A stretch of 52,705 bases of DNA from Gemmatimonadota bacterium. Its GTDB lineage: Bacteria; Gemmatimonadota; Gemmatimonadetes; Gemmatimonadales; GWC2-71-9. The notes under the pieces are model-generated. The model made no database searches, was not told the origin of the DNA, and saw only the letters and a program-made list of their open reading frames with translations. Made by a program: the position numbers and the translations under genes. Positions within the stretch are counted from its first letter, which is position 1, and every line of letters starts with the position of its first letter. Below, piece after piece: positions 37,861 to 45,600 of this stretch. The DNA lies in contig QHUJ01000122.1 of the NCBI GenBank assembly GCA_003221895.1, forward strand, positions 1 to 52,705, read 5' to 3'.

Positions 37861-37986
37861 ATGGCAAAATGTGAAGTCTGCGGCAAGGACCATCACCTGT
37901 CGTTCGATGTCATTCGCGATGGCACGTCCTACACGTTCGCGCGGAAAGACGGCGCGAACATTCCGCGCCGGCGCTCGAGCAGCTGA
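37861..37986 (+). CDS. 41-aa CxxC mini-protein (zinc-ribbon fragment-like)
   Basis: ATG 37861 opens MAKCEVCGKDHHLSFDVIRD, ending after RRRSSS. The CEVCG start followed by an F-x-V segment resembles the N-terminal half of small bacterial zinc-ribbon proteins of the CEVCGN type, which normally continue with FDSFECAIHALAP and a second CxxC. That second half is missing. The next gene, 4 nt downstream, begins with another Cys cluster (APRCCYCG). It may be a real mini-protein or a remnant. No clear ribosome binding site is visible. Confidence 0.45.
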   Translation: MAKCEVCGKDHHLSFDVIRDGTSYTFARKDGANIPRRRSSS

Positions 37987-37990
37987 TTGC

Positions 37991-39694
37991 ATGACGCAAA
38001 CCGGGCCTGGGGCGCCTGCAATGGCGCCTCGGTGTTGCTATTGTGGTGAATCCATCTCCACCAGCCCGGGCGATCCCGTCGTCCTCCACGCAGCAGAGCA
38101 AGCACCACGTCTGTATGCCCATCGACCCTGTGTGAGGGAGAAACCGGCCGTCTCGCGCACGCGCCCGCTGGTTCTCGCCGCACAAGGCCTCCTGACGGCC
38201 ATCGTTGACTCGTCCGAGGACGCCATCATCAGCATGACGCTCGACGACGTCATCACGTCGTGGAACGCGGCGGCCGAGCGACTGTTCGGATGGAGCGCCG
38301 AGGAGGCGATCGGAAAGCCGGTCGTGGGGCTGCTGATCCCCGATGACCGGAAGAACGAGGAAGCGGTGATCCTCGACCGGATCCGTCGCGGCGACCGCGT
38401 CGACCATTTCGAGACCGTGCGCAGAACCAAGGACGGGCGGCTGCTCGACATCTCCCTGACCATCTCGCCGATTCGCGGCGTCGACGGGGAAATCGTAGGG
38501 GCGTCGAAGATCGCGCGCGACATCACCGACCAAAAGCGGATCGCTCGTGAGCTCAAGGAGGCCGACCAGCACAAGAACGAGTTCCTGGCGCTTCTGGCGC
38601 ACGAGCTGCGTAATCCGCTGGGGCCGATCCGGCATGCAGCCAAGATCCTCCGGGCCCGCACTCCCCGCCCCGACGAGCTGGAGTGGGCCACCAGCATCAT
38701 CGACCGCCAGACCGAGCACATGACGCGGCTCGTCGACGACCTGCTCGATGTGGCCCGCATGAGCCGCGGGACGATCGCGCTGCGGCGCGAGCGCGTCGAC
38801 ATCGCGACGGTGCTCGAGGCCGCCGTCGAGGCGAGTAGCACATTGATCTTGAAGTCACGCCACCAGCTGCGCGTCACCCCGCTGCCCGAGCCGTTGTACG
38901 TGGAGGGCGACCCGACCCGGCTGGTTCAGGTCGTCACGAACCTGCTCGACAATGCAGCCAAGTACACCGAGCCCGGCGGCCGCATCTGGCTGTCGGCCGA
39001 GCGTGAAGGCGATGCAGCCGTCATTCGCGTCAGGGACAGCGGCATCGGGATTTCCGCAGAGATGTTGCCCCACATCTTCGAAATGTTCAACCACGCTGGG
39101 ATGTCCGTGGAGCGCGCGCAGGGTGGCCTCGGGGTGGGGCTCTCGCTCGTGGATCGGCTCATCAAGCTCCACGCCGGCACGGTGTCGGCGACGAGCCCGG
39201 GGCCCGGAGCGGGCAGCGAATTCACGATCTGCCTGCCGCTCGCGGATAAGAGTCGTAAGCCGGTTGCCGAGTCGCCCCCAGCGGAGGTGACCACTCGCAG
39301 CCGGTGCCGCGTGCTGATCGTGGACGACAACGTGGATTCGGTCGACAGTCTCGGCATGCTGCTCGGCATGATGGGCCACGACGTCACGACGGCGAACGAC
39401 GGGCAGGGGGCGTTGCACGTCGCCGCCACGTTCCATCCGGACGTCGCCATCCTCGACATCGGGCTTCCCACCATGAACGGCTACGAGCTGGCGCAACGGC
39501 TGCGCCAGGAGCCGTGGGGAAAGGATCTGGTGCTCGTCGCGCTCACCGGCTGGGGTCAGGAGGAGCATCGGCGGCGCACGGCCCAGTCGGGGTTCAATCA
39601 TCACCTCACGAAGCCGGTGGAACTGGACGCCCTCCAGGAGATTCTGAATGTCGCGGCCATGAGCGTGCCCGCCGACAAGCCCACCGTTGGTTGA
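37991..39694 (+). CDS. Cytosolic PAS hybrid histidine kinase with N-terminal zinc-finger-like segment
   Basis: The start is taken as ATG 37991 (567 aa); the frame open back to 37751 has no family content and overlaps the mini-protein. An N-terminal Cys/His segment (RCCYCGESI, then LYAHRPC) is followed by a PAS domain at about 62-180, HisKA with His204 (LLAHELRNPLGPIRHAAK), HATPase with NAAKY, DSGIGIS and GGLGVGLSLV, and a receiver at about 438-560 with Asp489 (VAILDIGLP). No transmembrane helix is seen. It faces away from the other hybrid kinase. Confidence 0.9.
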   Translation: MTQTGPGAPAMAPRCCYCGESISTSPGDPVVLHAAEQAPRLYAHRPCVREKPAVSRTRPLVLAAQGLLTAIVDSSEDAIISMTLDDVITSWNAAAERLFGWSAEEAIGKPVVGLLIPDDRKNEEAVILDRIRRGDRVDHFETVRRTKDGRLLDISLTISPIRGVDGEIVGASKIARDITDQKRIARELKEADQHKNEFLALLAHELRNPLGPIRHAAKILRARTPRPDELEWATSIIDRQTEHMTRLVDDLLDVARMSRGTIALRRERVDIATVLEAAVEASSTLILKSRHQLRVTPLPEPLYVEGDPTRLVQVVTNLLDNAAKYTEPGGRIWLSAEREGDAAVIRVRDSGIGISAEMLPHIFEMFNHAGMSVERAQGGLGVGLSLVDRLIKLHAGTVSATSPGPGAGSEFTICLPLADKSRKPVAESPPAEVTTRSRCRVLIVDDNVDSVDSLGMLLGMMGHDVTTANDGQGALHVAATFHPDVAILDIGLPTMNGYELAQRLRQEPWGKDLVLVALTGWGQEEHRRRTAQSGFNHHLTKPVELDALQEILNVAAMSVPADKPTVG

Positions 39695-39722
39695 TTCGCG
39701 CAGGACGTTATCTTCCCACACC

Positions 39723-40004
39723 ATGATCCATACCACGACGGTCAGTCTCGCGCCCGCCGATGTGCTCGCCCGCGCTCAGGAGTTCTTTGCCGAGCGCGTG
39801 CCCAACGCGGCGGCATTCCTCGAGAAGAGCGGCCCCGGCTTCGTCACGCTGCGCGGCCAGGGTGGCGAGGAAGTCGTGGTGAGCGCCTGGGAGGAGAAGG
39901 AGCAGGGCGTCACGCGCATCCGCGGCTCGACGCTGTTTTTCGATCAGGCGCTCGATCGCTTCCTCTCCACCCTGCCGCTCACGTCAGCGGTCGAGGTCGC
40001 CTGA
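39723..40004 (+). CDS. Conserved-looking small hypothetical protein
   Basis: This 93-aa protein starts at ATG 39723 (MIHTTTVSLAPADVLARAQEFF). It looks like an alpha/beta fold with alternating strands (GFVTLRGQGGEEVVVSAWEEKEQG) and a helix rich in hydrophobics. There is no signal peptide or TM. It heads a run of three small genes before the deacetylase. The function is not recognised. Confidence 0.7.
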   Translation: MIHTTTVSLAPADVLARAQEFFAERVPNAAAFLEKSGPGFVTLRGQGGEEVVVSAWEEKEQGVTRIRGSTLFFDQALDRFLSTLPLTSAVEVA

Positions 40005-40012
40005 GCGCCGCC

Positions 40013-40279
40013 GTGGGAGAGCGTTTTCCCGTGCGCGTCATGGTGACGGACGCGTGGGACAACGTGAACGTGCAGGTCGATGGCACGACAACGGTCGCGC
40101 AGCTGAAGCGCGACGCGCTGCGCGCCACACTGAAGCAGGCGCCGCTCGATGAGCGGGAGTACGTCGTGAAGTTCCGCGGCGCCGCCGTCCTCGATGAGTC
40201 GCAGACGGTGCGGGCGCTCGGCGCGGTCGCCAACGCGCCGTTCATCGTGCTGCCGGCACGCCGGCGACCCGTACGGTGA
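40013..40279 (+). CDS. Small beta-grasp (ubiquitin-like) protein
   Basis: This 88-aa protein starts at GTG 40013. The pattern VRVMVTDAWDNVNVQVDGTTTVAQLKR, then EYVVKFRGAAVLDESQTVRALG, is that of a ubiquitin-fold domain: two strands, a helix after a TVAQLK turn, and a VKF..G..L-D-type second half. The C-terminus is RRRPVR, without a terminal Gly-Gly, so conjugation is not suggested. It overlaps the next gene (GTGA). Confidence 0.65.
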   Translation: MGERFPVRVMVTDAWDNVNVQVDGTTTVAQLKRDALRATLKQAPLDEREYVVKFRGAAVLDESQTVRALGAVANAPFIVLPARRRPVR

Positions 40280-40524
40280 CAACCTCCACGTTCACGAGGG
40301 CCGTGACGATCTTCGCGGTCGGGTTTCTGCTGTTGAACGCCGTGTTGCTGGCGATGATCAACCACTTCGTCTGGGCCGCGGCGTGCGGCATCGGCGCCGT
40401 GCTCACCGTCATTGGCTGGTTCCGCTACCGCCGCGCGATGGCAGAGGTCGCCGACGCGCGCAAAGAGATGAAGCGCGAAGTAGAATCGATCCGCGACCTG
40501 CTGCACACTCACCGCCGCGACTAA
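40276..40524 (+). CDS. Small two-helix membrane protein
   Basis: This 82-aa protein has two hydrophobic segments (about 9-27 and 31-49) followed by a charged amphipathic C-terminus (ADARKEMKREVESIRDLLHTH) that could be a coiled coil. The GTG start overlaps the upstream stop, and its own stop abuts the deacetylase start. The function is unknown. Confidence 0.7.
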   Translation: MTTSTFTRAVTIFAVGFLLLNAVLLAMINHFVWAAACGIGAVLTVIGWFRYRRAMAEVADARKEMKREVESIRDLLHTHRRD

Positions 40525-41427
40525 GTGCCTACCGCCGTAACCTGGAATTCCGCCTGCCGGCATCACTACGGCGGGGCGGGACACCCCGAGCGGCCGCAAC
40601 GCTTCGAAGCGGTGCTGGAAGCGCTGCGCCGGCCTGAGCTCGCCGCGCTCATTTCCTGGGTCGCCGCACAGCCCGCGGAGCGGTCCGCGATCGAGCATGT
40701 GCATCCGCCGGAGTACGTGAGCATGCTCGAGAAGCTGGCGGAGCGGGGCGGGGGCGCCCTCGACGCCGACACCTTCCTCGGCCCGCGCAGCTGGGAGAGC
40801 GTGCTCGCAGCGGCGGGCGTCGCGCTCAGTGCGGTCGAGCAGGGGATCTCCACGGGGACGGCGTTCGGCATCACGCGACCGCCGGGGCACCACGCCCTCG
40901 CGGCCCGGGCCATGGGCTTCTGCTTCCTCAATAACGTCGTGCTCGCCGCGCGCCAGGCGCAGCAGCTCGGGCAGCAGCGGGTGTTGATCGTGGATTGGGA
41001 CGTGCACCACGGCAACGGCACCCAGGCGCTGGTCGAGCACGATCGCTCCATTCGCTTCGTGTCGATGCATCAGCATCCCTGGTATCCGGGCACCGGGGCG
41101 GAGGACGAGCGCGGCGTGGGCAACGTCTTCAACATTCCGCGCCCCGGCGGCCTGCCGCGCGCCGTGTACGCGCGCGACTTCCTCGCCGGCGTCGATGCCG
41201 CGCTGTCGGGCTGGGAGCCGGACATCCTGCTGATTTCCGCCGGCTTCGATTCACTCAATGGTGATCCGCTCGGCGAGTTCACGCTCGAGCCCGACGACAT
41301 CACCCAGTGGACGGAAGCCTTACGCGAACGCATGGGCGCGCGCCCCGTCGTCGCGGTGCTGGAGGGCGGCTACCGGCTCGATCTGCTGGCGGCTGGTGTT
41401 GTGGCGTTAGTGCGAGCGCTATCTTGA
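40525..41427 (+). CDS. Histone deacetylase / acetoin utilization (AcuC-like) family hydrolase
   Basis: This is a zinc amidohydrolase of the arginase-deacetylase fold. It is 300 aa. RPPGHHA gives the His122-His123 pair, VDWDVHHGNGT gives Asp159 and His161, AGFDS gives Asp242, and EGGYRLD gives the active-site tyrosine. Bacterial members deacetylate proteins, polyamines or small amides. The GTG start follows the upstream stop with no gap. The arginine/polyamine genes 4 to 6 kb downstream make a polyamine deacetylase worth considering, but this is inference. Confidence 0.92.
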   Translation: MPTAVTWNSACRHHYGGAGHPERPQRFEAVLEALRRPELAALISWVAAQPAERSAIEHVHPPEYVSMLEKLAERGGGALDADTFLGPRSWESVLAAAGVALSAVEQGISTGTAFGITRPPGHHALAARAMGFCFLNNVVLAARQAQQLGQQRVLIVDWDVHHGNGTQALVEHDRSIRFVSMHQHPWYPGTGAEDERGVGNVFNIPRPGGLPRAVYARDFLAGVDAALSGWEPDILLISAGFDSLNGDPLGEFTLEPDDITQWTEALRERMGARPVVAVLEGGYRLDLLAAGVVALVRALS

Positions 41428-41431
41428 ACGC

Positions 41432-42460
41432 GTGACCGTCACGACCGTAGCTCCGCCGGGACAGCCCCAGGCTTCCAAGAACTGGCCCACCAGCATCTAC
41501 CGGCGTCCCGATGGGACGCTGGAGCAGGACATCTCCCCGGCGCGCATTCGCGAGATCCTCCAGGCCGGTGAAGGCGAGCTGTGGGTGGATATCGACAGCA
41601 CGAACATGCATCAACACGCGCTGCTCGAGAAAGTGTTCGAGTTCCACCCGCTGGCCATCGAGGACACGCTCTCGCCGGGCACGCGCGTCAAGTTCGAAGA
41701 GTACGACCGCTATGTCTTCGTGGTGATGGCGGTGATTCGGTTCGATGAAGGCACACCGGAGCCGTTCGATATCGCCACCTCCAACACCTACTTCTTCCTC
41801 GGCAAGAATTTCCTCATCACCGTCCACGCCGTGCCGTCCAAGAGCTGCCTCGCGATACGGGAGCGGCTGATGCGCAATCCCGAGCTGATGGCGCGCGGCG
41901 TCGAAATGACGATGCACAACATCATCGACCAATCGGTCGACGCGTATTTCCCATTGGTCGAAGAGCTGAACGTGATGGTGGATGGCCTGGAGGAGCGGCT
42001 GTTCGAGCAGTTCGACGAGAAGCTGATTCACGAGATCTTCAAGGCCAAACGCGCGTCGTTTTCCATGCGCCGGCACGTCGGCCCGCTGCGCGAAGTGCTG
42101 AACATCCTGACGAACCGGCCCTGCGGCTACATCCGTCCCGAGACCCAGCTCTACTACCGCGACATCTACGACCACACGATCCGCATCGTGGAATCGATGG
42201 ACAGCGTGCGCGACCTGCTCGCGGGCGTGCTGGAGACGTATCTGTCGCAGACGTCGAACCGCATGAACAAGGTGATGAAGCAGCTGTCCATCGTCGCGAC
42301 GATCGCGCTGCCGCTCGTCGTGATCGGCGGCGTCTTCGGGATGAACTTCAGTCAAATGCCGCTGACCCATCATCCCTTCGGTTTCTATATCGCGCTGGGC
42401 ACGATGGCGGTGGTGTCCGGCGTCATCGTCTGGTGGCTCCAGAAGCAACGATGGCTCTGA
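41432..42460 (+). CDS. corA: CorA family Mg2+/Co2+ transporter
   Basis: This is a pentameric divalent cation channel. It is 342 aa: a long cytosolic N-terminal domain, two C-terminal transmembrane segments (about 288-310 and 320-338) and the GMN signature (VFGMNFSQMP) between them. GTG 41432 is used. The stop overlaps the start of the broken epimerase by 10 nt. Confidence 0.95.
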   Translation: MTVTTVAPPGQPQASKNWPTSIYRRPDGTLEQDISPARIREILQAGEGELWVDIDSTNMHQHALLEKVFEFHPLAIEDTLSPGTRVKFEEYDRYVFVVMAVIRFDEGTPEPFDIATSNTYFFLGKNFLITVHAVPSKSCLAIRERLMRNPELMARGVEMTMHNIIDQSVDAYFPLVEELNVMVDGLEERLFEQFDEKLIHEIFKAKRASFSMRRHVGPLREVLNILTNRPCGYIRPETQLYYRDIYDHTIRIVESMDSVRDLLAGVLETYLSQTSNRMNKVMKQLSIVATIALPLVVIGGVFGMNFSQMPLTHHPFGFYIALGTMAVVSGVIVWWLQKQRWL

Positions 42461-43330
42461 AGCTGCACGTCGAGCAGGCGTCCATCACCACCCGCCACCC
42501 GTTTGCCATTGCCCGTGGCTCGACCAACGGGTACAAGCGCGCCTGGGTTCGCATCACCGATGGCGACGGCCAGGAAGGGTGGGGCGAAGCGGACCCGTCG
42601 TCGTTCTACGGCGAGACTCTCGACACAGTGCTGGCGACGTTCGAGAAGCTCGCCGGGCACTTGCCGCGTGACCCGTTTGATCTCGAAGCGGCGGAGGCGC
42701 GCTGGGAGCAGGTGGTGCCGAGGAATGGCGCGGCGCGCGCCGCCTTGTCGGCGGCGTTGCATGATCTGGTCGGCAAGCGGCTTGCCCAGCCGCTGTGGCG
42801 GCTCTGGGGCCTCGATCCAGAGAAAGCACCGGTCTCGTCGTTCACGATCGGACTCGATACCGATCAAAAAATCCGGGCCAAGGTCCAGGAGGCGAAGGAC
42901 TACCCCATTCTCAAGATCAAGCTCGGCACCGATCGGGACGAAGCCATCCTCAAAACGATTCGCGACGCGACCGACAAGCCGATCCGCGTCGACGCGAATG
43001 CCGGATGGGACGTCGCGCGGGCGAAGCAGATGATTCCGGTGCTCCGGCAGAGTGGATGGCATCAACATCAAGCTGGCCAAATGCGGCTCGCTGCGGGAGG
43101 CGCTGCGGATGATTGCGACGGCGCGTGCGCACGGCATGCTGGTCATGGTCGGCTGCATGATCGAGACGTCGCTCGGCATCACCGCCGCCGCGCACTTCAC
43201 GCCGCTGGTGGACGCGGCCGATCTCGACGGCGCCGCCCTGACCGTCGACGATCCCTTCACGGGCGCGACGATCGACCACGGACAGATTCGCCTTCCGACG
43301 GAGCCCGGTCTCGGCGTGCGACGCAGATGA
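42451..43330 (+). pseudogene. Dipeptide epimerase (enolase superfamily), internal deletion with frame change
   Basis: ATG 42451 opens a muconate-lactonizing-like dipeptide epimerase (MALKLHVEQASITTRHPFAIARG). The frame is good through the catalytic KIKLG lysine and the metal ligand DANAGWDVARAK. At about 43050 it jumps: CTC CGG CAG joins to sequence reading VDGINIKLAKCG one base out of frame. In the family about 48-50 residues, including the ligands in the EQP and DES motifs, lie between those points, and here they are absent. The second part runs from 43052 to 43330. The gene cannot be active as read. A real deletion and an assembly collapse are both possible. Confidence 0.85.
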
Positions 43331-45567
43331 GCGTCTTGCAGGCGCAGCGTTTCGTCGAGGTCGTCCTGCCCGTCCCGGTTCACCGCCCCTACATCTACGA
43401 AGTCCCTGACGCGCTCGCAGCGCGTGCTGTCCCGGGCGCCAGGGTGGTCGTGCCGTTGCGAGCTCGGCGCGTGGTGGGCGTGGTGACGGCGGTCGACCAG
43501 CGGCCGGCAGTAGGCATCGAAGTGAAGGCCATCGCGGCCGCCCCCGATGCCGAGCCCGCGCTGTCTCCGGCCCTGCTCGATCTGGGCCGCTGGATTTCCG
43601 ACTACTATGGTGCGCCGCTGGGACTTGCGCTGCGGGCCATCCTGCCGGGCCCGCTGTGGAGCGTGGCAAAACCCGCAGGACCAGCCCCGCTGGCCGAACG
43701 CCTTCTTGTCCTCACGGGCAACGGGATGGACTCGTTGCTGGAGCGCGACCGCCGCTTCAAGCGCGCTCCGAAGCGCCGCGCCGCCTATGAGGCGGTGGAA
43801 GCGCTGGGCGGATCGGCGCCAATGTCCCATCTGCTGCGCCAACTCAAGCTATCGGGCGCCGTGCTCGACGGACTCGTGGAGCAGGGACTTGCCCGGATCG
43901 AGCGCGTCCCCGAAACGCGCGATCCCTTTGCCGGTCTGTCGTCCCCTCCACCGCCGACGCTCACCGCGGACCAACGGCGTGTGGTGCAAGGGATTCTCGA
44001 CACCGACGAGCCTGCGCTGATTCATGGCGTCACCGGGTCGGGCAAGACGCTCGTCTATCTCGACGTCCTGCGTAGCGTCGTAGCGTCGGGGCGGGGAGCG
44101 ATTCTGCTCGTCCCCGAGATCGCGCTTACTCCCCAAACCGTTGCTCGCGTGCGCGGCGTGTTCGGCGATCAGGTCGCGGTACTGCATTCGGGGCTCTCGG
44201 CTGGCGAGCGCATCGATGCCTGGCGGGCGCTGCGCCGGGGCGAGCGACTCGTCGCGGTGGGGCCGCGCTCAGCCGTGTTCGCCCCGGTGCAACGACTCGG
44301 CGCGATCGTCGTCGATGAAGAGCACGAGCCGAGCTACAAGCAGGGATCCGCGCCGCGCTATCACGCGCGCGATGTGGCGGCCATGCGCGCTCAGCTCGAA
44401 GGCGCGCGCCTCATCCTCGGGAGCGCGACGCCCTCGCTGGAGACGCTACAGAACGAGCGACTGGTGACGTTCGGGCTGCCCGATCGCGTCGGCGCTCGGC
44501 CATTGCCGCCGGTCGAGGTGGTCGATTTGCGCAGCGCGCCGCGCGTCGCGCCCGCCGAGACAGCGGGAGGCGTCGTCCCGTGGAGCGAAGCGCTGGACGC
44601 GGCGGTGAGCGGCGCGCTCGAGCGCCGTGAGCAGGTCATCCTGCTGCTCAATCGCCGCGGCTTTTCGACGTTTGTGCAGTGCCCCAATTGCGGCAACGTG
44701 CCGGGATGTCCCAACTGCGCCATCGCCCTCACCGTGCATCAAACGCCGCCGGCCTTGCGCTGCCACTACTGCGGACATGAGGAGCCCATCCCGGAAACGT
44801 GTGGCCTCTGCGGCTCGGCGACTCAGCGGCTGCGCGGATTGGGCACGCAGCAGCTCGAGCACTTCGTCGGCGCGAGGTTCCCGCGCGCTCGCATCGCGCG
44901 GATGGATCTCGATACCACGACGAGCAAGTGGGCGCACCATCACATCCTCGAGCGAGTCGCCAGCGGCGAGGTGGACATCCTGCTCGGCACGCAGATGATC
45001 GCGAAGGGGCTGGACTTTCCCAACGTCACGGTCGTCGGCGTGGTCGATGCCGACACGGGACTTCACTTTCCCGATTTCCGGGCGGGTGAGCGCACGTTTC
45101 AGCTTGTGGCCCAGGTCGCGGGGCGGGCGGGGCGCGGCCCCCGCGGGGGCCGCGTGTTCGTGCAGACGCGCGCGCCCGACCATCACGCGATTCGCGCCGC
45201 CGCCGCGCACTCGGTCGCGCAGTTTGTGGCCGCGGAGCTGCCGCTCCGCGCGCCGCCCAACCCACCCTATCCGCCGGGCACCGGCCTGGTGCGCTTCATC
45301 GTGGCCACGGAGGACCATGCGCGCACCGCCGACCTGGCGGAGAAGGTGGCGACGTGGCTGCGGCGCGCTTCGCGCGAGCGGCTCGACGGCATGCTCACCG
45401 TGTTGGGCCCGGCGCCGTGCCCGCTGATGCGGATCAAGGGACAGTGGCGCTGGCACGTGCTGACCAAGTCCTCCGAGCCGCGCGTGCTCGGCCGGGTCGT
45501 ACGCGCGTGGCGCGCGAAAGCGCATCGCGCGGTGACGGTCGACCGCGATCCCGTTTCACTCTTGTGA
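43327..45567 (+). CDS. priA: Primosomal protein N' (replication restart helicase PriA)
   Basis: PriA recognises stalled forks and reloads the replisome. ATG 43327 overlaps the epimerase stop (ATGA) and gives 746 aa. The DNA-binding N-terminal domain (FVEVVLPVPVHRPYIYEVPD), Walker A GVTGSGKT at 234-241, DEEH at 330-333, eight zinc cysteines from CPNCGNVPGCPNC to CGLCGS, and the GTQMIAKGLDFPNV motif are all present. Because of the upstream deletion this frame is continuous with the epimerase N-terminus. That 1044-aa reading is an artefact. Confidence 0.96.
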   Translation: MSVLQAQRFVEVVLPVPVHRPYIYEVPDALAARAVPGARVVVPLRARRVVGVVTAVDQRPAVGIEVKAIAAAPDAEPALSPALLDLGRWISDYYGAPLGLALRAILPGPLWSVAKPAGPAPLAERLLVLTGNGMDSLLERDRRFKRAPKRRAAYEAVEALGGSAPMSHLLRQLKLSGAVLDGLVEQGLARIERVPETRDPFAGLSSPPPPTLTADQRRVVQGILDTDEPALIHGVTGSGKTLVYLDVLRSVVASGRGAILLVPEIALTPQTVARVRGVFGDQVAVLHSGLSAGERIDAWRALRRGERLVAVGPRSAVFAPVQRLGAIVVDEEHEPSYKQGSAPRYHARDVAAMRAQLEGARLILGSATPSLETLQNERLVTFGLPDRVGARPLPPVEVVDLRSAPRVAPAETAGGVVPWSEALDAAVSGALERREQVILLLNRRGFSTFVQCPNCGNVPGCPNCAIALTVHQTPPALRCHYCGHEEPIPETCGLCGSATQRLRGLGTQQLEHFVGARFPRARIARMDLDTTTSKWAHHHILERVASGEVDILLGTQMIAKGLDFPNVTVVGVVDADTGLHFPDFRAGERTFQLVAQVAGRAGRGPRGGRVFVQTRAPDHHAIRAAAAHSVAQFVAAELPLRAPPNPPYPPGTGLVRFIVATEDHARTADLAEKVATWLRRASRERLDGMLTVLGPAPCPLMRIKGQWRWHVLTKSSEPRVLGRVVRAWRAKAHRAVTVDRDPVSLL

Positions 45568-45569
45568 AA
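45554..45569. promoter_or_regulatory. Palindrome overlapping the -35 of the arginine/ornithine operon
   Basis: TTTCAC and GTGAAA (45554-45559 and 45564-45569) form a perfect 6-4-6 inverted repeat, covering the -35 hexamer at 45562-45567 and the priA stop codon. This is a typical repressor-site position. It does not match an ArgR box. Confidence 0.45.
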
Positions 45570-45591
45570 CGACTTTCTCTTCGGGTATTTT
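45562..45591 (+). promoter_or_regulatory. Candidate promoter for the TIGR00300-pdaD operon
   Basis: TTGTGA (45562-45567), an 18-nt spacer and TATTTT (45586-45591) form a reasonable sigma-70-type promoter. Initiation about 7 nt later would leave only a few bases before the GTG at 45601, so the transcript may be leaderless. Confidence 0.5.
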
Positions 45592-45600
45592 CACCGGCCT

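Noticed and set aside
42433-45567. 1044-codon open frame that would be an epimerase-PriA fusion
   Set aside because: The middle (about 43051-43326) is arginine/histidine-rich out-of-frame translation; the true epimerase 3' half is in another frame, and PriA has its own ATG with an ATGA overlap.
45554-45569. ArgR box before the arginine cassette
   Set aside because: The 6-4-6 palindrome lacks the AT-rich core of the known ArgR consensus.
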